Origin: Elusimicrobia bacterium HGW-Elusimicrobia-3 | GTDB taxonomy: Bacteria; Elusimicrobiota; Elusimicrobia; Elusimicrobiales; UBA9959 | Length of the DNA: 64,000 nt | Assembly: GCA_002840355.1 (NCBI GenBank) | Contig: PHAL01000005.1 | Location: 1 to 64,000, forward strand | Reading direction: 5' to 3' | Shown: positions 32,329 through 41,228 of the stretch, in pieces | Layout of the letters: the number at the start of each line of letters is the position of its first letter | How positions within the stretch are numbered: position 1 is the stretch's first letter | Made by a program: the position numbers and the translations under genes | The notes under the pieces: model-generated | What the model was told of the DNA's origin: nothing | Databases searched by the model: none | What the model saw: the letters and a program-made list of their open reading frames with translations, nothing else

Positions 32329-34056
32329 CTATTTAACCTCTTCTTCTATCAGGCGGCGTATCTCGTCGGAAGTGGGCAGGCTGAGCGCGCGCTGCGCCAG
32401 GCCCGAGAACTTCTCGAAATTCATCGAGCGCACCGAATGCTTGGAGCGCAGGTACATCTTGGCGGGCACGCTGAGGATGTCCACCCCCAGCCCCACCAGC
32501 AGCGGGATCGCGTACGGGTCCGAGGCCATCTCGCCGCAGACGCTGACCGGCTTGCCCTTCTTGTGCGCGGTCTGCACCACCAGGTTGATAAGGCGCAGCA
32601 CGGCGGGGTGGAACGGCTCGTAGAGCTCGGAGACGTACTGGTTGATGCGGTCCACGGCCAGCGTATACTGCACCAGGTCGTTGGTGCCGATGGAGACGAA
32701 GTCTATCTCCGGCAGCAGCGAGTCCAGGATGATCGCGGCGGCGGGGATCTCCACCATCACGCCGAACTCGGGGTGGGACTTCACCGGGAAGCCTTCCTCC
32801 GAGAGCTCGGTCTTGACGTCGGCGGCGATCTTCTTGACCGTCAGCAGCTCGTCGAGCGAGCTCAGCATCGGGATCATGATCTTGATGTTGCCCTCGGTGT
32901 TGGCCTTGTAGATGGCGCGCAGCTGCGTCTTGAGCAGCTCCGGGTACTTGATGAACAGGCGGATACCGCGGAAGCCCATGAACGGGTTGCGCTCGTCCTT
33001 GAGGCCCTTGATGCCGAGCTCGGTGGCCCGGTCGCCGCCTATGTCGGCGGTGCGGATCGTCAGCGGGATGCCGGGCGCGGCCTTCACCACGGAGGCGTAG
33101 GCCTTCAGCTGCTCCTCCTCCGTCGGGACGGCGGCGCGGTTCATATACAGGAACTCGGTGCGGTACAGGCCCACGCCCTCGGTCTTCACGGCCGTCAGCT
33201 CGGGCGCGTCCTCGGCGGAGTCCAGGTTGCACATCAGGTGGATCTTGTGGCCGTCGCGCGTGGTGGCAGGCAGGCCCTTGAGGCGGTGGAAGAAATGCTC
33301 CTGCTTCTGCAGCTCCTCCTTGCGGGCCTTGTACTTCTCTATGATCTCGGGCGAGGGCGAGATGATGACCATGCCCTGCTCGCCGTCCACCACCAGCGTG
33401 TCGCCGCTCTGGATCTGGCGGCTGATGTCGGAGAGGCCCACCACGGCCGGGATGCCCATGCTCTGGGCGAAAATGGCGGTATGGCTGGACTTGGAGCCCA
33501 GGTCCATGCAGAAGCCCAGCACCTTGTTGCTCTCGCGGATATGCAGCGTGTCCGAGGGGTACAGGTTGTGCGCGACGATGATCACCGGCTCCTTGAGGTC
33601 CTTGAGCGACACCTTCTCGGAGTTCACCAGGTTGGAGATGATCTTTTTGCCCACGTCGAAGACGTCGTGCTTGCGTTCGTGGAAGAACTCGTCGTCTATC
33701 TTCTCGAACTGCTCTTCCGCCTTGTCGAGGATCTCCGACAGCGCGAACTCGGCGTTCATGCCCCTGGCCACGATGAGCTTGGGCACGTCCTTGGTGATCA
33801 TCGGGTCCTGCAGTATCAGGTGGTGCGCGTCTATCAGCTTGGCGTGGTTCTTGCCCAGCACGGTGAGGATCTTGGAGCGGATCGCGTCGAGGTCCAGCTT
33901 GGTCTTCTCCAGCGCGTCCTTGAACCGCTTGACCTCCGCCTTGATCTTCTCGGGCGGGATCTCTTTCTGCTCTATAAGGATATTCTCTTCCTTAACGATA
34001 TGCGCCTTGCCTATGGCGATGCCCAGGCTGGCCGGGACTCCTTTTTTTATCAGCAT
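32329..34056 (-). CDS. ptsI: PTS enzyme I
   Basis: A 575-residue phosphoenolpyruvate-protein phosphotransferase. GSKSSHTAIFAQSMGIPAVV contains the active-site histidine; RTEFLYMNR and DFVSIGTNDLVQYTLAVDR form the PEP-binding barrel with metal ligands; SVCGEMASD has the C-terminal cysteine. Transfers phosphate from PEP to HPr, encoded 12 nt upstream. Confidence 0.97.
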   Translation of the reverse strand: MLIKKGVPASLGIAIGKAHIVKEENILIEQKEIPPEKIKAEVKRFKDALEKTKLDLDAIRSKILTVLGKNHAKLIDAHHLILQDPMITKDVPKLIVARGMNAEFALSEILDKAEEQFEKIDDEFFHERKHDVFDVGKKIISNLVNSEKVSLKDLKEPVIIVAHNLYPSDTLHIRESNKVLGFCMDLGSKSSHTAIFAQSMGIPAVVGLSDISRQIQSGDTLVVDGEQGMVIISPSPEIIEKYKARKEELQKQEHFFHRLKGLPATTRDGHKIHLMCNLDSAEDAPELTAVKTEGVGLYRTEFLYMNRAAVPTEEEQLKAYASVVKAAPGIPLTIRTADIGGDRATELGIKGLKDERNPFMGFRGIRLFIKYPELLKTQLRAIYKANTEGNIKIMIPMLSSLDELLTVKKIAADVKTELSEEGFPVKSHPEFGVMVEIPAAAIILDSLLPEIDFVSIGTNDLVQYTLAVDRINQYVSELYEPFHPAVLRLINLVVQTAHKKGKPVSVCGEMASDPYAIPLLVGLGVDILSVPAKMYLRSKHSVRSMNFEKFSGLAQRALSLPTSDEIRRLIEEEVK

Positions 34057-34068
34057 ATATCCCTTGTG

Positions 34069-34335
34069 CTAATCCTCGTCGAATTTGCGCGCGAACAGGT
34101 CCACGATGGCCTCCACCGCCTCGGCCTCGTCCTTGCCGCGGGCCGTGATCTCGATGATCGTGCCCCTGCCGGCGGCCAGCGTCATGATGCCCATGATGCT
34201 CTTGGCGTTCACTTCCATCCCGTCCTTGACCAGCTTGATGTCGCAGGAGAACCTGGAAGAGGTGTTGGCTATCATGCCCGCCGGGCGCGCGTGTATGCCC
34301 AGCTCGTTAACTATCGTGATGTCTTTTTTTATCAT
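34069..34335 (-). CDS. ptsH: Phosphocarrier protein HPr
   Basis: An 88-residue HPr. ELGIHARPAG contains the phosphorylated H15, and NAKSIMGIM contains S46, the residue phosphorylated by HPr kinase. Both sites intact means it serves sugar transport and regulation. It overlaps the IID gene by 4 nt and precedes ptsI. Confidence 0.97.
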   Translation of the reverse strand: MIKKDITIVNELGIHARPAGMIANTSSRFSCDIKLVKDGMEVNAKSIMGIMTLAAGRGTIIEITARGKDEAEAVEAIVDLFARKFDED

Positions 34336-35168
34336 AGGTAAAGTTTGAACGGTTCCAGCCCCAGTACGCTGAAGGCCAGCAGGGAGGCGCCCAGCACCAG
34401 CCCCGCGGCGAAAAACACCGACTTGCCCAGGGCCCGCGTCACCCGGTGCAGCGCCAGCACGCCCAGCGGCAGGCCGATCTTCAGGGCCAGAACGGAGGGA
34501 GAGCAGGAGCCGCAGTTCATGGCGGCCAGCAGGCCCACGGCCAGCAGCGCTATCGCCAGCGACATCGAGAAGCCCGCCGTGCTCAGCAGCCGTATCATCC
34601 GCGTCCAGTTCGAGCAGCCGAGGCCGCAGGAGGCCTGGCCGCCGCAGTCGTACCCGGTCTTAAGGCCGCGCCAGCGCCAGTACACCGCGAAAGCCGAGTA
34701 GAAGATTATTCCCGCCAGCGGGCCGGCCAGCAGCAGCCAGACGGGGGCCGGCGTGTCCAGCCCGGTGAACAGCCAGCCCAGGAAGCCGCCGGCGCTCCAG
34801 ACCAGCAGGCAGATCTGCGCGGTCATCGGCTTCAGGCGCCCCCAGAAGATCCGGTCGCCTATGGAGGCGAAACTGGTGGCCAGGGCCTGCTTCACCCCCG
34901 GCATGTTCTTCAGCGCGGCGGCGGGGTCGGGGGCGGCGGCCGCCGTCTCCTCGATGCGCGCCACGTTGCCCAGCACGAACGAGGCCATGTACGGCTGCGT
35001 GTTTATGATCTGCAGGTGTCGCAGCAGGGCGGCCCGGTACCGCTCCTTATCCGGGTAGATCTTCTCCAGCGCGGGCTGCAGGCAAAAGGCGAAGCCCAGG
35101 TTCTGGAACCTCTCGTAGTTCCAACCCGCCTGAATGAAGAACGACCGCAGGAACATCTTCAAGAACAT
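34332..35168 (-). CDS. PTS mannose-family EIID component
   Basis: A 278-residue membrane component. FIQAGWNYERFQNLGFAF is the typical EIID opening, followed by LRHLQIINTQPYMASFVLG. Hydrophobic segments cluster in the C-terminal 160 residues. With EIIC it forms the sugar channel. The sugar could be mannose, glucose, amino sugar or another hexose; not determinable here. Confidence 0.93.
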   Translation of the reverse strand: MFLKMFLRSFFIQAGWNYERFQNLGFAFCLQPALEKIYPDKERYRAALLRHLQIINTQPYMASFVLGNVARIEETAAAAPDPAAALKNMPGVKQALATSFASIGDRIFWGRLKPMTAQICLLVWSAGGFLGWLFTGLDTPAPVWLLLAGPLAGIIFYSAFAVYWRWRGLKTGYDCGGQASCGLGCSNWTRMIRLLSTAGFSMSLAIALLAVGLLAAMNCGSCSPSVLALKIGLPLGVLALHRVTRALGKSVFFAAGLVLGASLLAFSVLGLEPFKLYL

Positions 35169-35169
35169 G

Positions 35170-35784
35170 TCAGCCCTTTTTGTAGATCTGCGTCCTGAAC
35201 CTGAAATACAGCCCGCTGAGGCCCAGCCAGGGCATCAGCGAATAAGCGAAATCCGTGCCGGGGTACAGCCGCGCCAGCCCGGGCAGCAGCGCCAGCAGGG
35301 CGGCCATGCCGGCCCAGGCCGCCGCGTAGGCGGCCAGCGCCGCGTTCTCGATCAGCATGGCCCTGGCCAGCCAGCGCCGCAGCGCCAGCGTGCCGGCCGC
35401 GGCCTGCGCCTCCACTACGGGGTTCCAGGCGGAGCGCGCGGCGCGCAGCCGGGACTCCACCGGGGAATAGGCCGCGCCGGCGAGCACGCCCAGGAAAAAG
35501 GACAGGGACGGGGCGAGGCCGCCGTAGGCGTGGGCCAGCACCGCGGCGGCGGCCGCGGCCGCGCCGTTGGGCGGCACCACGCCGCCTACCGGGATGAAAT
35601 CTATATAGATCAGCTCTATCAGTATGCCCAGCCGCGCGCCTTCCAGCGGGCAGCCGTTGAGCCAGCCCAGCACCGGGCCCACCAGGGCGGGGCGCGAGAG
35701 CAGGAACTGCCCCGCCTGCACGGTGTCGAGGCCCAGCAGGCCGGCCAGGACGGAGGAGAGCAGGGCTTTGGCGGCGGCGATCAC
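35170..35784 (-). CDS. PTS mannose/sorbose-family EIIC component
   Basis: A 204-residue permease starting at GTG 35784, which overlaps the glucanotransferase stop as GTGA. RPALVGPVLGWLNGCPLEGA and IYIDFIPVGGVVPPNGA match EIIC of the mannose/sorbose class. At 204 residues it is shorter than most EIIC proteins (about 250-270). It starts 2 nt upstream of EIID in transcription order. Confidence 0.88.
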   Translation of the reverse strand: MIAAAKALLSSVLAGLLGLDTVQAGQFLLSRPALVGPVLGWLNGCPLEGARLGILIELIYIDFIPVGGVVPPNGAAAAAAAVLAHAYGGLAPSLSFFLGVLAGAAYSPVESRLRAARSAWNPVVEAQAAAGTLALRRWLARAMLIENAALAAYAAAWAGMAALLALLPGLARLYPGTDFAYSLMPWLGLSGLYFRFRTQIYKKG

Positions 35785-37769
35785 AGCGGGCGCACCTCCA
35801 CCGAGAATTCCAGGGCGGCCCCGGCTTCCAGCCGGCGCTTGAGGTTGGGCAGCAGCACCGAGCCCTGGTAGGTTTTTTCAGCGCCAGCTTCGGAGCGGGA
35901 GATCGTTTCGAGCGGCATGACCCACAGGTCCAGCGGCTCGGAGAAGCGCAGGGCCACGCCGCCGTAGACCGGATCGGGGAAGGAGACTTCCTCCACGCCG
36001 AGGCGCTCGCCGGGCGGGCAATGCTTCTTTTCCGAGAAGGCCAGCGCCAGCTCGGGGCCGAACCACAGGTCGGAGGCGGAGCGGCCGGTATTGGTCACCC
36101 GGTACGAGGCGCGCCAGGAGCCGTCGTGGCGCAGCAGCACATCCTTCTCTACCCGGAAAGGGTGGCCGGCGCCGTCCGTCCAGGCGTGGCCGTCGCGGCT
36201 CAGCCTGACGCGCAGGCCCTCGGGGTCCTCGGCGTGGCTGGCGGCGTATTCGCCCAGCACGAAGTCGCCCAGCTCGCCGTAGGTGGAGCGCTCGAAAGAC
36301 CCGGGGGTGGTGTCGCCGCGCAGGAAATGGTCGAGCAGGCACATGCGCGGGTGCCAGTCGTAGACCAGGTCCCGCTTGAGCGCCTCCTCGGCGGCGCGCC
36401 GGGCCTCGCCGGAGATGCCGCGGGCCTCGCCCTCGTGGTAGGCCTCGGGGTGGCGCCAGACGACGGAGCCGAAATTCACGCCGCGCGGCTTGTAGTCCCA
36501 CTCCCACAGCCCCCCGCCCTTGGCGGGAGAGAAATAAAAATTGGCGTTCTCGCCCTCGGCCAGCAGCTCGGGGCGGCCGTCGGCGTCCCAGTCCTCGCGG
36601 GCCACCTCGAAGCGCGGCGTACCGGAGCGCGCCGGCAGGGCGGCCTCGGCCTCGAGCGCGTTCTTGTAGACGGCCATGCGGATATGCGGCAGGTACACCC
36701 CGCCGAACACGCCGTGCCAGTAGCCGCAGTTGCACTGCGCCTTGTACAGCGCCGCGCGGCCGTGGCTGGTGCCGGAGGCGGCCACCTTGCGGCTGGCGCG
36801 CAGCATGCGGCGGTAGAGCCGGTTGGCTTCGGGATACTTGGAGAAGAAATTGCGGAAGTAGCCGCCGCGCAGGAACTGCCGGAAGTCCTCGGGGGAGTCC
36901 TCCCAGAGGCCGGACAGCCGGCGGGACTTGGCGGGCGGCAGCGCCCACTGCGCCAGCTCGTGGTAGGAGGTGGTGGGCAGGTAGGCCAGGCCCTTCGAGG
37001 GACCCGAGAGGCAGTCGGAGAAGCGGGCCGTCTGCAGCCAAGAGGAGTTCTCTTCCAGCAGCGTGAACATGCGGTCCAGCCAGCCCTTGCCGTAGACGTG
37101 CCCGTGGGTGCCGGGCCACATGCCGAATTTTTCCCCGTCGTCGGCCATCACCAGCACGGCGTCCTGCCCCTCGAAGCCCTTCAGGTACTCTATGACCTTG
37201 TGGGGCTCGGCGTAAGGCATCAGGTAGCGCAGGCGGTGGTTGATAGGAAAGACGTCGAGGTGGCGGCCGGCGTACTCGGTGGTGTAGCGGCCGGTCAGCG
37301 CGGCCTCGTCGAAGCCGGCGGAGAAAAAATGAATGTCGTCGAGCGCGGTATAGCCCACGCCCAGGCCGGCCAGCGACCCGGCCAGCTCCGGCTCCCAGAC
37401 GCGCTCGGCCAGCCACAGCCCGGCGGGGTCCGCGCCGAAGCGCCGGCGCACGTAGTCGCGCATCATGTTCACCTGGCCGCGGCGGTCCTCCTCGGGCAGC
37501 AGCGCGAGGATGGGCTCGTAATAGCCGCCGGAGAGGATCTCCAGCCGGCCCGCCTTCACGAGCGCCGCCAGCCTGTCGAGGTAATCGGGGTGTTCGCGCT
37601 CCAGCCAGTCGTAGAGGATGCCCGAGAAATGGGCCGCCACGCGCACGCCGGGATGCCGCTCGAGCACTTCGAAGAACGGCGCGTAGGCGAGGCGGTAAGC
37701 CTCCTCGAGCACGCTGTCGAAGTTGCCCACCGGCTGGTGGTTGTGTATGGCGAGTACCAGTTTAACCAT
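35781..37769 (-). CDS. GH57 4-alpha-glucanotransferase / amylase
   Basis: A 662-residue glycoside hydrolase family 57 protein. HNHQPVGNFDSV is motif 1, GLWLAERVWEPEL the nucleophile-Glu motif, and VLVMADDGEKFG the acid-base Asp motif. The central part and the C-terminal DUF1926-like beta domain (about 440-662) match the Thermococcus-type 4-alpha-glucanotransferase (about 660 residues). No signal peptide, so it acts in the cytoplasm on maltodextrins or glycogen-type glucans. It is placed between PTS EIIB and EIIC genes, which is unusual and suggests coordination of sugar uptake with storage polymer use. Confidence 0.93.
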   Translation of the reverse strand: MVKLVLAIHNHQPVGNFDSVLEEAYRLAYAPFFEVLERHPGVRVAAHFSGILYDWLEREHPDYLDRLAALVKAGRLEILSGGYYEPILALLPEEDRRGQVNMMRDYVRRRFGADPAGLWLAERVWEPELAGSLAGLGVGYTALDDIHFFSAGFDEAALTGRYTTEYAGRHLDVFPINHRLRYLMPYAEPHKVIEYLKGFEGQDAVLVMADDGEKFGMWPGTHGHVYGKGWLDRMFTLLEENSSWLQTARFSDCLSGPSKGLAYLPTTSYHELAQWALPPAKSRRLSGLWEDSPEDFRQFLRGGYFRNFFSKYPEANRLYRRMLRASRKVAASGTSHGRAALYKAQCNCGYWHGVFGGVYLPHIRMAVYKNALEAEAALPARSGTPRFEVAREDWDADGRPELLAEGENANFYFSPAKGGGLWEWDYKPRGVNFGSVVWRHPEAYHEGEARGISGEARRAAEEALKRDLVYDWHPRMCLLDHFLRGDTTPGSFERSTYGELGDFVLGEYAASHAEDPEGLRVRLSRDGHAWTDGAGHPFRVEKDVLLRHDGSWRASYRVTNTGRSASDLWFGPELALAFSEKKHCPPGERLGVEEVSFPDPVYGGVALRFSEPLDLWVMPLETISRSEAGAEKTYQGSVLLPNLKRRLEAGAALEFSVEVRPL

Positions 37770-37783
37770 TTAAATCTTGCGGG

Positions 37784-38260
37784 CTACGCTATGGCCTCCA
37801 TCAGGTCCAGCGGGCTGTCCGACGGCACGCCGCGGCCCTCTATCTTGATGCCGGAGGCGGACAGCGCCTTCAGCGCGGCGCAGTCCTCGTCGTTGAGGAA
37901 GATGGCCTTGCCGATGGAGAGGTTCTTGCCGGCGGAATAATGCATGCCGCCGATATTCAGCGACGGGATGGGCAGGCCCTTGCCGGACAGGGCGAGCGCC
38001 TCGGCCAGGCCGGGCAGCAGCAGCAGCACCTTGCGCGGGGACTTGGCCGCCTCGGGCAGGTAGGCGGAGGCCTCGGCCACCGTCATGATCTTCAGGTCCA
38101 CGCCCTCGGGCGTGGCGAAGCGCATGATGGCCCGGCGCATCTCGTCGCCGGAGATCTCGTCCGACACCACGGCCAGTTCCTCGGCCTTCAGGTGCGGGAC
38201 CCAGCCCTCCACCACCTGGCCGTGCACCAGCCTGTCGTCAACCCTGTAAAGAATTATCAT
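37784..38260 (-). CDS. PTS mannose-family EIIB component
   Basis: A 158-residue EIIB. YRVDDRLVHGQVVEGW contains the phosphorylated H13, and LNIGGMHYSAGK is the second family motif. It accepts phosphate from EIIA and passes it to sugar in EIICD. It follows EIIA by 10 nt. Confidence 0.95.
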   Translation of the reverse strand: MIILYRVDDRLVHGQVVEGWVPHLKAEELAVVSDEISGDEMRRAIMRFATPEGVDLKIMTVAEASAYLPEAAKSPRKVLLLLPGLAEALALSGKGLPIPSLNIGGMHYSAGKNLSIGKAIFLNDEDCAALKALSASGIKIEGRGVPSDSPLDLMEAIA

Positions 38261-38270
38261 CGGCCGGTCC

Positions 38271-38678
38271 TCATTTCTTCATCAGCAGGCTCTTGACCTC
38301 GCAGATGGCCTTGCGGCCGTCGTCCACGATCTTGGTCTGCAGCCTGTCGAAATCCAGCGACCCCCTGTAGGCGAAGGCGGAGGTCATCATGTTTATGTTC
38401 ACGCCGCAGATCACGGCGCTCTTATCTATGTCCTTGGCCAGCGGCAGCACCACGTTCATCGGCGTGCCGCCGGGCATGTCTATCAGGAAGACCAGCCCGT
38501 CCTCGGACCGCATCTCCTCGATGGCGGCGGCGACGGCCTCCTTGACGCGCTCAAGCGTCATGCGCGGCGAAATGGAGACGTTCTTGAGCCCCGCGTTCTG
38601 GGCGCCCACTATGCCCTCGGCGGCCTCTATCAGGTAGGCCCCGAACTCGCCGTGAGTGATAACGATAATATTGATCAT
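38271..38678 (-). CDS. PTS mannose-family EIIA component
   Basis: A 135-residue EIIA. IIVITHGEFGAYLIEAAE contains H9, and VFLIDMPGGTPMNVVLPLA is the second conserved block. It accepts phosphate from HPr. It follows rapZ by 13 nt. Confidence 0.95.
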   Translation of the reverse strand: MINIIVITHGEFGAYLIEAAEGIVGAQNAGLKNVSISPRMTLERVKEAVAAAIEEMRSEDGLVFLIDMPGGTPMNVVLPLAKDIDKSAVICGVNINMMTSAFAYRGSLDFDRLQTKIVDDGRKAICEVKSLLMKK

Positions 38679-38691
38679 AGAACCCCGGACC

Positions 38692-39552
38692 CTATTTGCG
38701 GATATCCCTGTGGTATTCTGAAACCGAGAAGCCGCCGGCGGCCAGGCCCCGGGCCAGCTCGCCGGCGATGTAGACGCTGCGGTGCCTGCCGCCGGTGCAG
38801 CCGATGCCGATGGTCAGGTAGGACTTGCCCTCTTTGATATAGAGCGGCAGCAGCGTCTTGATCTGCTCCGTGTAAGTCTTCAGGAAGGCCTTGAAGCCGG
38901 GCTGGCGGCGCAGGTAGGCGCCGACGGGGGCGTCCTGGCCGGTCTTCTTGCGCAGGGCGGCCACGTAATACGGGTTGGGCAGGAAGCGCACGTCCATCAC
39001 GATGTCGGCGTCGAGCGGGATGCCGTACTTGTAGCCGAAGGAGATGACGGACAGCTTCATCTCGGCGGTCCGCCGCAGCTCCAGCGCGGCCGATAGCATC
39101 TCCTTGAGCTCGCCCAGCGTCAGCTTGCTGGTGTCGATCACCTTGTTGGCGCGGGACTTGAGGTCCCAGAGCATGCGCCGCTCTTCTTTGACCGCGGCGG
39201 CGATGTTCTTGCCGAGCGGGTGGCGGTGGCGCGTCTCGGAGAAGCGCTGCATCAGCACCTCGTCGGAGGCGTCGAGGAAGATGATCTTGTAGTCCAGGCC
39301 CAGTTTGCCCAGGTTGTCGAGCGTGAGGATGAAATCCTTGAAGAAGCGCCCCTCGCGGATGTCGATGCCGAGGGCCACGTTCCTGAGGTAGCGGCGGTCG
39401 CCGACGAGGCCGGCGAACTGAGGGATCAGCGCTATCGGCAAATTGTCGATGCAGTAGAAACCGAGGTCCTCGAAGGATTTCAGGGCCTGGCTCTTGCCGG
39501 CGCCGGACATGCCGGTAATGATGAAGATCCTGCCCTTGTTTTTATGGGTCAT
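38692..39552 (-). CDS. rapZ: RapZ/YvcJ-type nucleotide-binding protein
   Basis: A 286-residue P-loop protein. GMSGAGKSQALKSFEDLGF is the Walker A with flanks, and FLDASDEVLMQRFSETRHRHPL plus GCTGGRHRSVYIAGELA are the family motifs (the first shortened here: DASDEVLMQRFSETRRH-like region at about 105-125). In E. coli it steers RNase E to the GlmZ small RNA; in Firmicutes relatives bind nucleotides or UDP-GlcNAc. It follows hprK by 37 nt. Confidence 0.94.
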   Translation of the reverse strand: MTHKNKGRIFIITGMSGAGKSQALKSFEDLGFYCIDNLPIALIPQFAGLVGDRRYLRNVALGIDIREGRFFKDFILTLDNLGKLGLDYKIIFLDASDEVLMQRFSETRHRHPLGKNIAAAVKEERRMLWDLKSRANKVIDTSKLTLGELKEMLSAALELRRTAEMKLSVISFGYKYGIPLDADIVMDVRFLPNPYYVAALRKKTGQDAPVGAYLRRQPGFKAFLKTYTEQIKTLLPLYIKEGKSYLTIGIGCTGGRHRSVYIAGELARGLAAGGFSVSEYHRDIRK

Positions 39553-39589
39553 TGGGTCGGCGGGGCTGCTGGCAGGCGGCCGGGGCCGC

Positions 39590-40555
39590 CTACTTCTTGC
39601 CCATCTCCCTTATAAGGCTCTCGTTGAAGCGCTTGGCCACGAAGTAGCCCTGGTTCTTAAGGCGCTGGTTCAGCGCGGCCACCTCTATGAGGACGGCCAG
39701 GTTGCGGCCCGGGGTGACCGGCAGCCGCAGGGAAGGCACGGGCACCTCGAGGATATGCACCTCGGCGGTGGAGAGGCCGGTGCGGTCGTAGCTCGCCAGC
39801 GTGCCGGTGGCGACGCTTTCCAGCTTGACGTGCATCTCGATGAGCGACTGGTCCATGATGGACCCGATGCCGAACAGCAGCTCGACGTCGATGATGCCGA
39901 GGCCGCGCACTTCCATGTAATGCTTGATGTTCTTGGGCGAGTTGCCCACCAGCATGTAGCCGATGCGGCGCTTCACTTCCACCACGTCGTCGGCTATCAA
40001 AATATGCCCGCGCTTGAGCAGTTCCAGCGCGCACTCCGACTTGCCCACCCCGGAGTCGCCCTGGATCAGCACGCCGAGGCCGTAGACGTTCACCAGCACG
40101 CCATGCGCGTAGGTGATCGCGGCCAGCTGGTCGTCGAGGTAGGTCGTGATCTCCCGGATGAAAGTCGACGTGTCCGACGTGGTCATCAGCAGCGGGATGC
40201 CCGCCTTGTCGCAGGCCTGCTTGATGACCGGCAGCGGCTTGGCGCCGCCGGTGACTATCACGCAGGGGATGTCGGGCGAGGAGAACATCTTCTGCAGGTT
40301 GGCGAGCACCTTGCGGGAGTCTTCCTTCTGGCAGTAGGCGTACTCGCCCTGGCCGATGATCTGTATGCGCTCCGAGCGGAACTGCTCCATGTGCCCGGCG
40401 ATGGCCAGGCCGGGCCGGTTGATCTCGCTGACCGTGATCTGGCGCGCGACGTTCTTAACGCCGGAAACCGTCTTAAGCCCGAGGATCTTTCCCCGGGACT
40501 TAAGCAGCTCCCTGACCGTTACGGACTTGGCCGGCCTTTTGGACGCCTCGGGCAT
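39590..40555 (-). CDS. hprK: HPr kinase/phosphorylase
   Basis: A 321-residue bifunctional enzyme that phosphorylates and dephosphorylates HPr at S46. GDSGVGKSECALELLKRGH is the P-loop; EVRGLGIIDVELLFG is the HprK signature; the N-terminal domain (1-130) is also present. Carbon catabolite control by HPr-Ser-P is implied. No CcpA homologue is in the window. Confidence 0.96.
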   Translation of the reverse strand: MPEASKRPAKSVTVRELLKSRGKILGLKTVSGVKNVARQITVSEINRPGLAIAGHMEQFRSERIQIIGQGEYAYCQKEDSRKVLANLQKMFSSPDIPCVIVTGGAKPLPVIKQACDKAGIPLLMTTSDTSTFIREITTYLDDQLAAITYAHGVLVNVYGLGVLIQGDSGVGKSECALELLKRGHILIADDVVEVKRRIGYMLVGNSPKNIKHYMEVRGLGIIDVELLFGIGSIMDQSLIEMHVKLESVATGTLASYDRTGLSTAEVHILEVPVPSLRLPVTPGRNLAVLIEVAALNQRLKNQGYFVAKRFNESLIREMGKK

Positions 40556-40571
40556 GAGGAGCGGCGGCCTC

Positions 40572-41093
40572 TTACTTCTTCACCGGCTGCAGCAGCCCGT
40601 AGGTGCTGTCGAGCCGCTTGAAGACGACCTGCAGCTGCTTGGAACCCTTGTCCTGGAACATCCAGAAGTTATAGCCGATCTTTTCCATCTCGATGACGGC
40701 CTCTTCCTTGTTCATGGGCTTCAGGGGCACGTCTTTAACGACGGAGAAGCGGATCTCGGGGCCCACCAGCGTGGTGAACTCGTCCAGGCCGACGGTCTCG
40801 GTGGCGTGGTGGTCGGTGAAGCGCTCTTTGTACTTCTTCACCTGCACTTCCATCTTGTCCATCGCCTTGTCTATGGCGGAGTACATCTCGTCGGAGTTGG
40901 CGGCGGCCTTCATGGTCTGGTGGCCGGCGTGCACGATCACCTCGGCGGCGTGGATCTTCTTTTCCACGGAAACGATGACCTGCGCCCAGACTATGTTCTC
41001 GAGGTAGTCGTGAAGCTTGGCGAGCTTCGTCTCGATGAAGTCCTTTATCGGCTTGGTCATCTTTATCTTGCGGGCAACTATATGTATTCTCAT
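40572..41093 (-). CDS. hpf: Ribosome hibernation promoting factor, long form
   Basis: A 173-residue long HPF. The N-terminal domain (1-100) begins MRIHIVARKIKMTKPIKDFI; the C-terminal dimerisation domain starts MNKEEAVIEMEKIGYNFWMF. The long form dimerises 70S ribosomes to 100S by itself. It heads the hprK-rapZ-PTS operon. Its promoter should lie in the divergent gap 41094-41228 shared with the ABC genes. Confidence 0.96.
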   Translation of the reverse strand: MRIHIVARKIKMTKPIKDFIETKLAKLHDYLENIVWAQVIVSVEKKIHAAEVIVHAGHQTMKAAANSDEMYSAIDKAMDKMEVQVKKYKERFTDHHATETVGLDEFTTLVGPEIRFSVVKDVPLKPMNKEEAVIEMEKIGYNFWMFQDKGSKQLQVVFKRLDSTYGLLQPVKK

Positions 41094-41228
41094 TGTGTGT
41101 CCTCCGTAACGGCTAAAACAGGGACTTCTTACGCTTTGGGCGGGAAGCCTTATATTTATATTTTAACATAAAAACAGCCCCGGCTTGAATTTTGGCCGCC
41201 CCCGCCCCACTGTGCTATCATAGTGCTC

